Shown piece by piece: positions 16,817-24,563 of a stretch of DNA of 64,000 nucleotides; within the stretch, counting starts at the first letter, position 1, and every line of letters starts with the position of its first letter. The notes beneath the pieces are model-generated. The model searched no databases and was not told where the DNA came from. It saw only the letters and a list, made by a program, of their open reading frames with translations. Source of the DNA: Brevundimonas sp. (GTDB lineage Bacteria > Pseudomonadota > Alphaproteobacteria > Caulobacterales > Caulobacteraceae); the NCBI RefSeq assembly GCF_029946145.1, contig NZ_JAQSDY010000027.1, positions 124,001 through 188,000 on the forward strand, in the 5' to 3' direction. A program made the translations under genes and the position numbers.

Positions 16817-17173
16817 CTAGACCTTCAGCGCGTCGCGGACCTTGTCGGCCACGGCCTTGAAGGCGGCTTCGTCAGCGGCCATCGCGGACAGGACCTTGCG
16901 GTCCAGCTCGATGCCGGCCTCGCCGAGGCCGTGCATGAACTGCGAATAGGTGAAGCCTTCCAGACGCGCGGCGGCGTTGATGCGCTGGATCCACAGGGCG
17001 CGGAACGAGCGCTTCTTGTTGCGGCGGTCGCGGTAGGCGTATTGGCCGGCGCGATCGACCGCGGCCTTGGCGGTGCGGATGGTGTTCTTGCGGCGGCCGT
17101 AGAAACCCTTGGCCTGCTTGAGAACCTTCTTGTGTCTGGCGTGTGAAACTACGCCCCGTTTGACGCGAGCCAT
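16817..17173 (-). CDS. rplT: 50S ribosomal protein L20
   Basis: 118 residues, standard length. [20 protein letters not shown] opens it, followed by the very basic [20 protein letters not shown] and the family segment [20 protein letters not shown]. It binds 23S rRNA early in 50S assembly. It lies 54 bases behind rpmI in the usual rpmI-rplT order; infC, commonly the first gene of this operon, is 3.5 kb away on the same strand. Confidence 0.98.
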   Translation of the reverse strand: MARVKRGVVSHARHKKVLKQAKGFYGRRKNTIRTAKAAVDRAGQYAYRDRRNKKRSFRALWIQRINAAARLEGFTYSQFMHGLGEAGIELDRKVLSAMAADEAAFKAVADKVRDALKV

Positions 17174-17227
17174 GTCGCTATCCTTTCAAATTCTGTGTGG
17201 AGATCAGGTCGAGATGCAGCGCGCCGA

Positions 17228-17425
17228 TCAGGCGTACGGCATGTAGGACTTGATCTTCTTGGCGTCGGCGTCGGCCATGACCGAGGTGCCGCGGTTCTGG
17301 CGGATGTATTTGCTGTTGTGGCTGATCAAGCGGTGCCGCTTGCCTGCCACGCCGGCCTTGACCTTGCCAGTCGCCGTGAATTTGAAGCGCTTCTTGGCGC
17401 CAGACTTCGTCTTCAGTTTGGGCAT
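17228..17425 (-). CDS. rpmI: 50S ribosomal protein L35
   Basis: 65 residues starting [15 protein letters not shown], the canonical start, at ATG 17425; a GTG two codons upstream is in frame but less likely. AGAGAG precedes at RBS distance. The basic centre [19 protein letters not shown] is typical of L35. Followed by rplT. A strong hairpin in the leader (17497-17531) may regulate this pair. Confidence 0.97.
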   Translation of the reverse strand: MPKLKTKSGAKKRFKFTATGKVKAGVAGKRHRLISHNSKYIRQNRGTSVMADADAKKIKSYMPYA

Positions 17426-17496
17426 TTTCACTCTCTTTTTGAGTGGGTTGCCGGTTCTTCAGGCCTTGCGGGCCGTCGGATTGGAAACCCTGATGA

Positions 17497-17531
17497 GAAC
17501 CGCCCAGGCATGCCTTTTAGCCCGGCGGTTC
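17497..17531 (-). promoter_or_regulatory. Hairpin in the leader between the S9 peptidase gene and rpmI
   Basis: On the minus strand GAACCGCC and GGCGGTTC (plus coordinates 17524-17531 and 17497-17504) form a perfect 8-bp stem that can extend inward through GGGC/GCCT around a TAAAAGGCAT loop. It lies 55 bases after the peptidase stop and about 70 before the rpmI start. It could be the peptidase terminator, although no T-run follows, or a leader structure controlling rpmI-rplT, as L20 does in other bacteria. Function is inferred. Confidence 0.4.
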
Positions 17532-17586
17532 GGTACGCGAAGGCGCGGCTTCTAGGCCACGCAGCGCACAAAGGCAAGGCGTTCGG

Positions 17587-19518
17587 TCATCGCGGCGGAT
17601 TATGCTGCTCGAGGAAGCGTACGGTTTCAGCCAGCATCCAGTTGCGCGTCGCGGCGCGGGACAGCCAGTGATCCTCGCTGGGCAGTTCGATCAGTTCAAA
17701 GGGCTTGCCCGCACGGCGCAGGGCGTCTGCGAAAATGCGGCTCTGCTCGAATGGCACCACCGTATCGTCGCGACCGTGCAGCATCAAGATCGGCGCGTCG
17801 GCCCGGGCGGCCTGATCCGCGGGCGAGGTCTGCGCCAGATCGCGATCGCCCAGTCGGTCGGCGCCCATGAAGCGATTCCAGTAGCGCACCACCGGCGAGT
17901 CGCGCCGTCCGCCCTGCTCGGCCTCCCATTGCACCATCCGGCGCAGGTCCGAAACGCCGGCGACGGCGACGGCGCAGCGATAGATTCCGGGATCGAGCGT
18001 TGGCCCGGCCATCGCCGCATAGCCGCCGTAGCTGGCCCCGACGATGCACACACGGGCCGGGTCAGCGATCCCTTCCGAGGCCAGCCAGCGCACGCCGTCC
18101 GACAGGTCCGTCTGCATCTTGCGGCCCCATTCGCCATAGCCCGCTTCCAGATGGGCCGTTCCCAGCCCGTCAGAACCACGGAAATTCGGCTGCAGCACCG
18201 CATAGCCACGCGAGGCCATGGCCTGGGCCCACCAGTCGAAGCCCATATTGTCCCGCGCCGCCGGCCCCCCGTGAGGGAAAACGATCAGCGGCAGGCCCTT
18301 GGGATCGGTCACGCCGGGCGGCAGGGTCAGATAGCCGGGGATGCGCATGCCGTCAGCGGCCAGATAGCTGATGGGCCGCACCTCGCCAACGCGGGCGCCG
18401 GTGATGGCCGGATAGGCCTCGCCGACGATCTCGGCCGTCCGGCGATCCAGGTCCACCAGTTGATAGGTGCCGGCATCGCCCGCGCCCTGGGTGAAGACGA
18501 CGATCTGGCGCATGTCGTCGGACCAGGATCTCAGGCTCAGCTGCTTGCCGCGGAACGCCGCCTGCACCGACCGCCAGGCGCGGTCAGCCTGGGGATCGAG
18601 GAACTGCCAGGTCACCTCGTCGTCGTCCCCGACCGTCTGCGCCCCGATCAGCAGCCTGGTCCTGGGGTGATGGATCAGACCGGTGGGCCGGCCTTCGAAC
18701 GGCAGGTCCGAAATGGCGCCGGTTGCGAGATCGAGGGCGTAGAAGCCTTCCTCGCGTCCGTCGATCCGGCCGTTCAGCACAACACTGCCCGTGGTTTGTC
18801 CGAAGCCTGCCAGTCCCGGCGTGTCTATCCTTGCGTCCGTCTGCCACATCGTGCGCCAGAAGCCGGAGCGTCGGGCCTGAACCTCATAGGTCTCCCCGTC
18901 ATAAGTGACGCGGGCGACGGGCTCGCCGTCGACGTCCAGCAATGAAGGCGGGCCCTTGCGGTCGGGATCGACGTGTTCCTCGCCGATACCGGTCGACAGG
19001 TTGATGTTGAAAAGGCCCGCGCCCTGGCGACCCTGGCCAACGACGATCAGCGACGGTTCACCATCGATCGTGCGCACGATCGGCGCGCCGAACACCTTGG
19101 CGAAGACGCCGGGCGTGTGGGTCAGGGCCAGCGAGACACGCCGCGTGGGAATCTCGTAGATGGACACATCGGCCAGCTCGGATCGCCTCAGGCCGATGGA
19201 GGCCCCGACCTGGGTGGCGGTGCTGTAGATATAGACATGGTCCTCGCCGACCCAGCCGAGATCCCTCACCTTGACCGGCCCGGCGCGGACCCCGCCGATC
19301 AGGCTCATGTCGTTCAGATCGTTGATGACGAGGGCGCGCTCCTCGCCGACGACGGTGACATAGGCCATCCGGTCGCCGCTGGGCGAGACCTCGACCAGTT
19401 CATGCGCGGGCATGGCCCCATAGGCCTCCAGCGGCGCGACGTCCTGGGCCCGAACCGCCCCGGCCGTCAGGATCGCGCCCGCTGCGGCCAGCGCAGACGC
19501 CATATATCGGATAGTCAT
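17587..19518 (-). CDS. S9-family (prolyl oligopeptidase-like) secreted peptidase
   Basis: 643 residues from ATG 19518. A signal peptide (MTIRYMASALAAAGAILTAG, cleavage near VRA-QD) sends it out of the cytoplasm. An N-terminal beta-propeller-like part (about 40-370) precedes the alpha/beta-hydrolase domain with Ser496 (GASYGGYAA), Asp near 585 (HGRDDTVVP) and His617 (SEDHWL); an oxyanion-type FPHGGP block is near 415. This is the dipeptidyl/acylaminoacyl peptidase layout, probably cutting short peptides in the periplasm. It sits between rpmI and the MFS gene, an unusual insertion in the infC-rpmI-rplT stretch. Confidence 0.9.
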   Translation of the reverse strand: MTIRYMASALAAAGAILTAGAVRAQDVAPLEAYGAMPAHELVEVSPSGDRMAYVTVVGEERALVINDLNDMSLIGGVRAGPVKVRDLGWVGEDHVYIYSTATQVGASIGLRRSELADVSIYEIPTRRVSLALTHTPGVFAKVFGAPIVRTIDGEPSLIVVGQGRQGAGLFNINLSTGIGEEHVDPDRKGPPSLLDVDGEPVARVTYDGETYEVQARRSGFWRTMWQTDARIDTPGLAGFGQTTGSVVLNGRIDGREEGFYALDLATGAISDLPFEGRPTGLIHHPRTRLLIGAQTVGDDDEVTWQFLDPQADRAWRSVQAAFRGKQLSLRSWSDDMRQIVVFTQGAGDAGTYQLVDLDRRTAEIVGEAYPAITGARVGEVRPISYLAADGMRIPGYLTLPPGVTDPKGLPLIVFPHGGPAARDNMGFDWWAQAMASRGYAVLQPNFRGSDGLGTAHLEAGYGEWGRKMQTDLSDGVRWLASEGIADPARVCIVGASYGGYAAMAGPTLDPGIYRCAVAVAGVSDLRRMVQWEAEQGGRRDSPVVRYWNRFMGADRLGDRDLAQTSPADQAARADAPILMLHGRDDTVVPFEQSRIFADALRRAGKPFELIELPSEDHWLSRAATRNWMLAETVRFLEQHNPPR

Positions 19519-19584
19519 TGTGCGGCCCCCGCCCCCTGTGTCCACAACCATAAGGGCGGGGACAACGTGGCTGCAAGCGGAGCT

Positions 19585-20835
19585 TTATTCGGCCGGTGCG
19601 GAGACCAGACCGGCCTGCCGTTTGCGGAACGCGCGTCCGGCGTTGATGGCCATGACAGCCGCCGGAACGGTCAGGGCCGCGCCGATCAGGAACGGCCAGT
19701 CGTGGCCGATGCCGGAGAAGATCGCTCCCGCCGCCATTGGTCCGAAGATGCGGGCGCATGAGCTCGCAGCCATGTTCAGACCCAGCATCGCGCCCTGCCG
19801 GTCAGGATCGACCGACCGCGAGATCAGGGCCGAGATATTGGGCATGGTGATCGCCATGCCGAAGGCGCCGCACGCCATGACCACCGGCACCAGCGCATCG
19901 CCATGTGGCAGAAGCCGGCCGACCAGCACTTGCCCCACCAGGCCCGCGCCGAAAATCAGGCATCCCACGGCCAGCACCCGCGCCTCGCCGAACCGGCGCG
20001 CCAGCCGGCCGGCGATCAAGCCTTGGCAGATGGTTGAGACGATGCCGACCGCCATGAAGCTGAGACCCACCTCGCGGGCGCCCCAGCCGTATCGCGCCTC
20101 GGTCCAGAAGCCGAAGGTGGATTCCATCCCGGAGAAGCCCGCCATGTAGATCAGGGTGACCAGCAGGACGCGCGAGACCACGGGGTTGGCCACGGCGTCA
20201 TGGACGCCGCTCAGGAACCGCGGACGCGGGACGGCGGGATCCGCCTTTGCCCGGCTCTCCTTCAGCAAAACCGCGATACCGATCGCGGCCAGCACGCAAA
20301 GGCCGGCGGCGACGAAGATCGGCAGCTGATATCCCAGCGTCCCCATGTCCTCGCGGGTCAAAAGGCCGCCCAGTCCCGGCCCGACAATGAAGCCCAGGCC
20401 GAAGGCCGCGCCGATCAGACCCATTCGGCCCGCTCGCTGTTCCGGGGGCGTCACGTCGGCGACGTAGCCCTGGACGGTCGAGATATTGCCAGCGCCCAGG
20501 CCGGTGAACAGGCGGATGCCGATCGCCAGCCAGATGTTGGGGGCGAAGGCCAGCATCAGGTAGCCAAGGGCGTTGGCGATCACCGTGATCAGCAGCACGG
20601 GCTTGCGCCCGATCCGGTCCGACAACCGCCCCCAGAAGGGCTCGGCGAAGAACTGGCCCAGCGAATAGGCCGAGAACATCAGCGCCACCTGCCATGGCGG
20701 CGCGTCCAGCGTCTGGCCGTAGAAGGGCAGCAGCGGCACCACGATGCCGAAGCCCACCAGATTGATGAAGACCACGCCGAACAGGACGAACAACGCCGAA
20801 CGGGAAGCGGCGGGAGCGGAACCGGTTTTGGGCAT
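19585..20835 (-). CDS. MFS efflux transporter, TetA/DHA1-like
   Basis: 416 residues with 12 predicted membrane helices in two halves. Motif A between helices 2 and 3 is GRLSDRIGRKPVL; TM5 carries the antiporter motif GFIVGPGLGGLL. FGIVVPLLPFYGQTLDAPP in TM1 and the following loop resemble the TetA group of drug:H+ antiporters. Substrate is unknown, and chromosomal relatives often do not give tetracycline resistance. The stop is 67 bases before the peptidase start, so the two may be co-transcribed. Confidence 0.88.
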   Translation of the reverse strand: MPKTGSAPAASRSALFVLFGVVFINLVGFGIVVPLLPFYGQTLDAPPWQVALMFSAYSLGQFFAEPFWGRLSDRIGRKPVLLITVIANALGYLMLAFAPNIWLAIGIRLFTGLGAGNISTVQGYVADVTPPEQRAGRMGLIGAAFGLGFIVGPGLGGLLTREDMGTLGYQLPIFVAAGLCVLAAIGIAVLLKESRAKADPAVPRPRFLSGVHDAVANPVVSRVLLVTLIYMAGFSGMESTFGFWTEARYGWGAREVGLSFMAVGIVSTICQGLIAGRLARRFGEARVLAVGCLIFGAGLVGQVLVGRLLPHGDALVPVVMACGAFGMAITMPNISALISRSVDPDRQGAMLGLNMAASSCARIFGPMAAGAIFSGIGHDWPFLIGAALTVPAAVMAINAGRAFRKRQAGLVSAPAE

Positions 20836-20875
20836 GGCGCTGACCTTATCCCGAGCCTTGCGGCGGACAAACGAA

Positions 20876-20905
20876 AACGCCCCGACCGTTTCCGGTCGGG
20901 GCGTT
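20876..20905. terminator. Strong terminator between infC and the MFS gene
   Basis: AACGCCCCGACCG (20876-20888) and CGGTCGGGGCGTT (20893-20905) form a perfect 13-bp stem with loop TTTC, 24 bases after the infC stop on the minus strand. A TTTTCGT run follows in the minus direction. It should separate infC from the MFS, peptidase, rpmI and rplT genes, so these are not one simple operon here. Confidence 0.9.
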
Positions 20906-20928
20906 CCGAAGTTTTGAACCGACGCGAC

Positions 20929-21450
20929 CTATTTCGGCGCGAGGATCATGATCATCTGGCGGCCTTCCATACGCGGCGCGTATTCGACCTTGGCGATCTC
21001 GTCGAAGTCGGCCTGAACCTTGTTCAACAGCTTCATGCCCAGTTCGGGGTGGGCCATTTCGCGACCGCGAAAACGCAGCGTCACCTTGACCTTGTCGCCC
21101 TCGTCGAAGAAGCGGTGCATGGCCTTTGCCTTCACCTCATAGTCGTGGACGTCGATGTTGGGGCGGAGCTTGATTTCTTTCAGCTCGACGACCTTCTGGC
21201 GCTTGCGCGCCTCGGCCTTCTTCTTCTGCTCCTGGAAGCGGAATTTGCCGTAGTCGAGGATCTTGCAGACCGGCGGCTCTGACGTCGAGACGATCTGAAC
21301 CAGGTCCATGCCGGCCTCTTCGGCGGCTTCCAGCGCGGCGGACGTCGGCATGACGCCTTGTTTCTCGCCGTTCTGATCAATCAGCAGAACGCGCGGCGCG
21401 CGGATATCCTGGTTCATGGGGGGCCCGTCCTTGACGGGCGGTTGGTTCAT
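20929..21450 (-). CDS. infC: Translation initiation factor IF-3
   Basis: 173 residues from ATG 21450; an in-frame ATG at 21417 ([20 protein letters not shown]) gives the more usual start and the longer form adds only 11 residues. The N domain has [20 protein letters not shown] and [20 protein letters not shown]; the C domain has [20 protein letters not shown] and [17 protein letters not shown]. It binds 30S, blocks 50S joining and checks initiator tRNA. A strong terminator follows. Confidence 0.97.
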   Translation of the reverse strand: MNQPPVKDGPPMNQDIRAPRVLLIDQNGEKQGVMPTSAALEAAEEAGMDLVQIVSTSEPPVCKILDYGKFRFQEQKKKAEARKRQKVVELKEIKLRPNIDVHDYEVKAKAMHRFFDEGDKVKVTLRFRGREMAHPELGMKLLNKVQADFDEIAKVEYAPRMEGRQMIMILAPK

Positions 21451-21573
21451 CGGACGGCGAATGAGCGTCGGTTCCTTGCGTGGAGAAGAAGTAGAGTTCT
21501 GACAGGTCGGAGCGCGCGACGGTTCGCCGCGTTCCCCTCCAGCGGCCCTATATGACCGCGAACGCCCTTCGCT

Positions 21574-22545
21574 TCAAGGTTTGGCGGGGCCGCCGGCGCC
21601 GATGAAGGCGGTATGCAGGTCGATCAGGGCGTCGAAGACACGCTCGGTCGTCAGCGCCTCGATCGGCGCGAACTCGCCCCGGGTCTCGTTTGAGGCGGCG
21701 GTGCGGGTTTTCGGACCCCAGGGCCCGTACAGCCACCACTCGGTCGGACCGAACAGACCCAGTGTCGGCCGGCCCGCTGCGGCCGCCACATGCATCAGAC
21801 CGGAATCGTTGCCGACGAACAGCGCCGCCCGGTCGATCGCGGCGGCCGAGGCCAGGATGTCGCCCTTGCCGACGAAGTCGATTCCGCGCTCTCCGGCCGC
21901 CGCCAGGGCGGGAGCCGCGGGCGGGTGATCGCCCGGCCCGCCCACCAGCATGAAACGCCAGCCGTCGAAACGTGTATCAGCCTTGAGCATCCCGACCAGC
22001 GCGCCCCAGCGATCGGCCGGCCAGCTCTTGCCCGGCTGGTGCGCGATCGGCGCCAGGGCGATGATCGGCCCGGGCCCCGTCGCCAGTTGGGGATCGATCA
22101 CCGCGGCGGCCTCGGACCGCGCCTGGTCGTCAAGAAAGATTTCCGGGTCCAGCGGCGCCGCTGACCCCATCAGGCGCGAGACCATCTCGACCTTGCGCAC
22201 GCCGGTTTCCCACGAGCGGTTGTAGACCACTCGCCGTTTCGCCGGGACCAGGTAGCTGAGCGCCGAGCCGCGGATGTCGATGACCAGATCCCAGCGGGTT
22301 CCGACCGCCTGTTTCCACAGATCGAGCCAGTGTCCGGCGAACTTCTTCTTGTCGAGGATGATGACCCGATCGACGCCGGGCGCGGCGCGGAACAGGGGCG
22401 CCGGGGGCCGGCCGCTGGCGACGGTGATCCGGGCGCCCGGAAGCTGGCGGCCGATCTCGCGGATCACGCCCGACGAGATGACGCAGTCGCCGATGCGATT
22501 GGAGGTGACGAACAGAACCCTGGGGGCGGTCGTGGGATCGGGCAC
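21574..22545 (-). CDS. GT9-family (heptosyltransferase-like) glycosyltransferase
   Basis: About 323 residues from GTG 22545, preceded by GAAGG; an upstream ATG at 22617 would overlap the divergent gene's start and is less likely. Early motif RVLFVTSNRIGDCVISSGV is the acceptor-side Rossmann start of ADP-heptose:LPS heptosyltransferases; the donor side has LAPIAHQPGKSWPADRW and FVGNDSGLMHVAAAAGRPT. Such enzymes add heptose or another sugar to the LPS core at the cytoplasmic face. The exact linkage is unknown. Divergent from the hydrolase gene at 22616. Confidence 0.85.
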   Translation of the reverse strand: MPDPTTAPRVLFVTSNRIGDCVISSGVIREIGRQLPGARITVASGRPPAPLFRAAPGVDRVIILDKKKFAGHWLDLWKQAVGTRWDLVIDIRGSALSYLVPAKRRVVYNRSWETGVRKVEMVSRLMGSAAPLDPEIFLDDQARSEAAAVIDPQLATGPGPIIALAPIAHQPGKSWPADRWGALVGMLKADTRFDGWRFMLVGGPGDHPPAAPALAAAGERGIDFVGKGDILASAAAIDRAALFVGNDSGLMHVAAAAGRPTLGLFGPTEWWLYGPWGPKTRTAASNETRGEFAPIEALTTERVFDALIDLHTAFIGAGGPAKP

Positions 22546-22615
22546 GCGCTTTGGCCTTCGCTTCGGTACGCCGGGTTCGCTATCAGTCCGCGACGGTTTT
22601 CGCGAGAGGCGGGTC

Positions 22616-23359
22616 ATGAGCGACGGCATTCGGCGGCTGCAACGTCCGGACGGCGAGACCCTCGCCTTTCGACAGGTCGAGGGCGAGGGTCCGACGATCG
22701 TCTGGATCGGCGGCTTCCGCTCCGACATGGACGGGACCAAGGCCGTGGCGCTGGACGCGACGGCCCGCGAGCGAGGCTGGAACTACCTCCGCTACGACCA
22801 TTTCGCTCACGGCCAGTCGACCGGCGACTGGCGGCGGGCCACCATCGGCCGCCGGCGCGAGGACGCCATCGCCCTGATCGACAGCCTCAAGGGGCCGGTC
22901 ATTCCCGTCGGGTCCTCGATGGGGGGCTGGGTGGCGCTGTTGCTGACGCTGGCCCGGCCGGACCGGGTGGCGGGGCTGACGCTGATCAATCCGGCCCAGG
23001 ACTTCACCGAGCGGCTGATGTGGCCCGGCCTGGCCGATCACGAGCGGCAGGCCATCCTGCGAGATGGAGAGACGATGATCGCCGAGGAAGGGCTCGGCGA
23101 ATATGTCCTGACCCTCGCCATGTTCGAAGAGGCGCGGAACTGGCTGATGCTGGACGCGGCCATTCCGGTCGCCGCACCCGTGCATATCCTTCAGGGACGG
23201 GCCGACGACGTGGTGCCGTGGCGGCACGCGATCCGTCTGGTCGAACGCCTGACCGGAGGCGATGTCCGGCTGGACCTGATCGAAGGCGGCGACCATCGCC
23301 TGTCCGGCCCGGCGGATATCGAGCGGCTGGTCGAGGCGATTGAACGGATGCGCCGTTGA
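22616..23359 (+). CDS. Alpha/beta hydrolase, ABHD10/thioesterase-like
   Basis: 247 residues from ATG 22616. Nucleophile elbow GSSMGGW holds the Ser, QGRADDVVPW the acid Asp and GGDHRLSG the His, a complete triad. The oxyanion strand WIGGFRSDMDGTKAVALD is typical of the ABHD10/short acyl-protein thioesterase-like group. Cytoplasmic, no signal peptide. Substrate unknown. Followed after 39 bases by a small lipoprotein gene on the same strand. Confidence 0.85.
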   Translation: MSDGIRRLQRPDGETLAFRQVEGEGPTIVWIGGFRSDMDGTKAVALDATARERGWNYLRYDHFAHGQSTGDWRRATIGRRREDAIALIDSLKGPVIPVGSSMGGWVALLLTLARPDRVAGLTLINPAQDFTERLMWPGLADHERQAILRDGETMIAEEGLGEYVLTLAMFEEARNWLMLDAAIPVAAPVHILQGRADDVVPWRHAIRLVERLTGGDVRLDLIEGGDHRLSGPADIERLVEAIERMRR

Positions 23360-23398
23360 GCGCTTAAATGGAGGTCGCATCCGCAAGGAGACTTCATC

Positions 23399-23623
23399 AT
23401 GCGCGTCCTGACCCTCGCTCCCGCCCTGCTTCTGCTGGCCGCAGCCGGTTGCGCCCCGACTCCAGGCGTTGACCGCTACGCTTCCGAACTGCAGCGCCTG
23501 GCCGACGATTGCTCCGCCCGGGGCGGCATTCTGGTTCCGACTGGCCAGCAATCCGGTCGGCCTCAGAACGACAACGTCTGCAGGATCACCGGCGGCGCCT
23601 CCCGGCTGACCAGCGGCGGTTGA
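23399..23623 (+). CDS. Small putative lipoprotein
   Basis: 74 residues with a clean lipobox: MRVLTLAPALLLLAAAGC, Cys at 18, followed by APTPGVDRYASELQRLADDC. Two more Cys in the mature part might form a disulfide. AAGGAG RBS lies eight bases before ATG. Not in a characterised family that I recognise. The stop is six bases from the convergent galU stop. Probably anchored in the inner or outer membrane. Confidence 0.75.
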   Translation: MRVLTLAPALLLLAAAGCAPTPGVDRYASELQRLADDCSARGGILVPTGQQSGRPQNDNVCRITGGASRLTSGG

Positions 23624-23629
23624 GTCCCG

Positions 23630-24508
23630 CTAAAGCAGGGCGGTAATCGCCGCCCTCGCGGCCTCGCCCAGATCCGGACGTTTCAGCGCCAGGGCCACAT
23701 TGGCGCGCAGCAGGCCGATCTTGTCGCCGCAGTCGTGCGTGACACCCTCGTACTCCACGGCCGTGAAGGTCTGCTCCTTCATCAGCCGGGCCATGCCATC
23801 GGTCAGCTGGATCTCGCCGCCCGCGCCGCGCGGCTGATTCTCCAGGATGCCGAATATTTCCGGCTGCAGGATGTAGCGGCCAGAGATCGACAGGTTTGAC
23901 GGCGCCTCGCCGCGCGGCGGCTTTTCGATCATCCCCTTCATCCGGATGTGGCGCCCGTCCCGGTTCTCGGGGTCGACGATGCCGTATTTGTGGGTTTCGG
24001 TCTCGGGCACGGCCTCCACGCCTATGACGTTGCCCCCGACCTGGGCATAGACATCGGCCAGCTGCTTCAGCGCGCCCGGCTGGGAATCCACGATCACATC
24101 GGGCAGCAGGACGGCGAACGGCTCGTCGCCGATGATGTCACGCGCGCACCATACCGCGTGGCCCAGGCCCAGCGGCTGCATCTGCCGTGTGAAGCTCATT
24201 TCGCCGGCCGTCGCCAGTTCGGCGATCATCGCGTCGAGGATGTCCGTCTTGCCCTTGGCCAGAAGCTGGGCCTCGAGTTCGATCTGGTGGTCGAAATAGT
24301 CCTCGATCGCCCCCTTCGAGCGGCCGGTGACGAAGACGATGTGCTCGATCCCGGCCTCGCGAGCCTCTTCGACGATGTAGCTGAGGATCGGCCGGTCGAC
24401 GACGTTCAGCAGTTCCTTCGGCGTGGTCTTGGTGCCGGGCAGGACCCGAGTACCGAGGCCGGCGACGGGCAGGACGGCCTTGCGAAGGCGGCGGCTGTGA
24501 GCGGTCAT
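23630..24508 (-). CDS. galU: UTP-glucose-1-phosphate uridylyltransferase
   Basis: 292 residues from ATG 24508. Nucleotidyltransferase signature AVLPVAGLGTRVLPGTKTTP lies in the first 30 residues; later landmarks are LNVVDRPILSYIVEEA, QPLGLGHAVWCARD and GGEIQLTDGMARLM. It makes UDP-glucose from glucose-1-phosphate, feeding LPS, exopolysaccharide, glucolipid and, here, probably the SqdB substrate. It lies 55 bases behind glmS in the same direction, forming a sugar-nucleotide pair. Confidence 0.95.
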   Translation of the reverse strand: MTAHSRRLRKAVLPVAGLGTRVLPGTKTTPKELLNVVDRPILSYIVEEAREAGIEHIVFVTGRSKGAIEDYFDHQIELEAQLLAKGKTDILDAMIAELATAGEMSFTRQMQPLGLGHAVWCARDIIGDEPFAVLLPDVIVDSQPGALKQLADVYAQVGGNVIGVEAVPETETHKYGIVDPENRDGRHIRMKGMIEKPPRGEAPSNLSISGRYILQPEIFGILENQPRGAGGEIQLTDGMARLMKEQTFTAVEYEGVTHDCGDKIGLLRANVALALKRPDLGEAARAAITALL

Positions 24509-24563
24509 GCGGAATCCTGAACGGCGAGTTGGAGCAGCGTAACGCATTCGCGCCCGGATGCGA

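Noticed and set aside
19585..20835. Tetracycline-resistance gene
   Set aside because: TetA-like helices and motif A are shared by many chromosomal DHA1 pumps; no tetR-like gene or mobile context.
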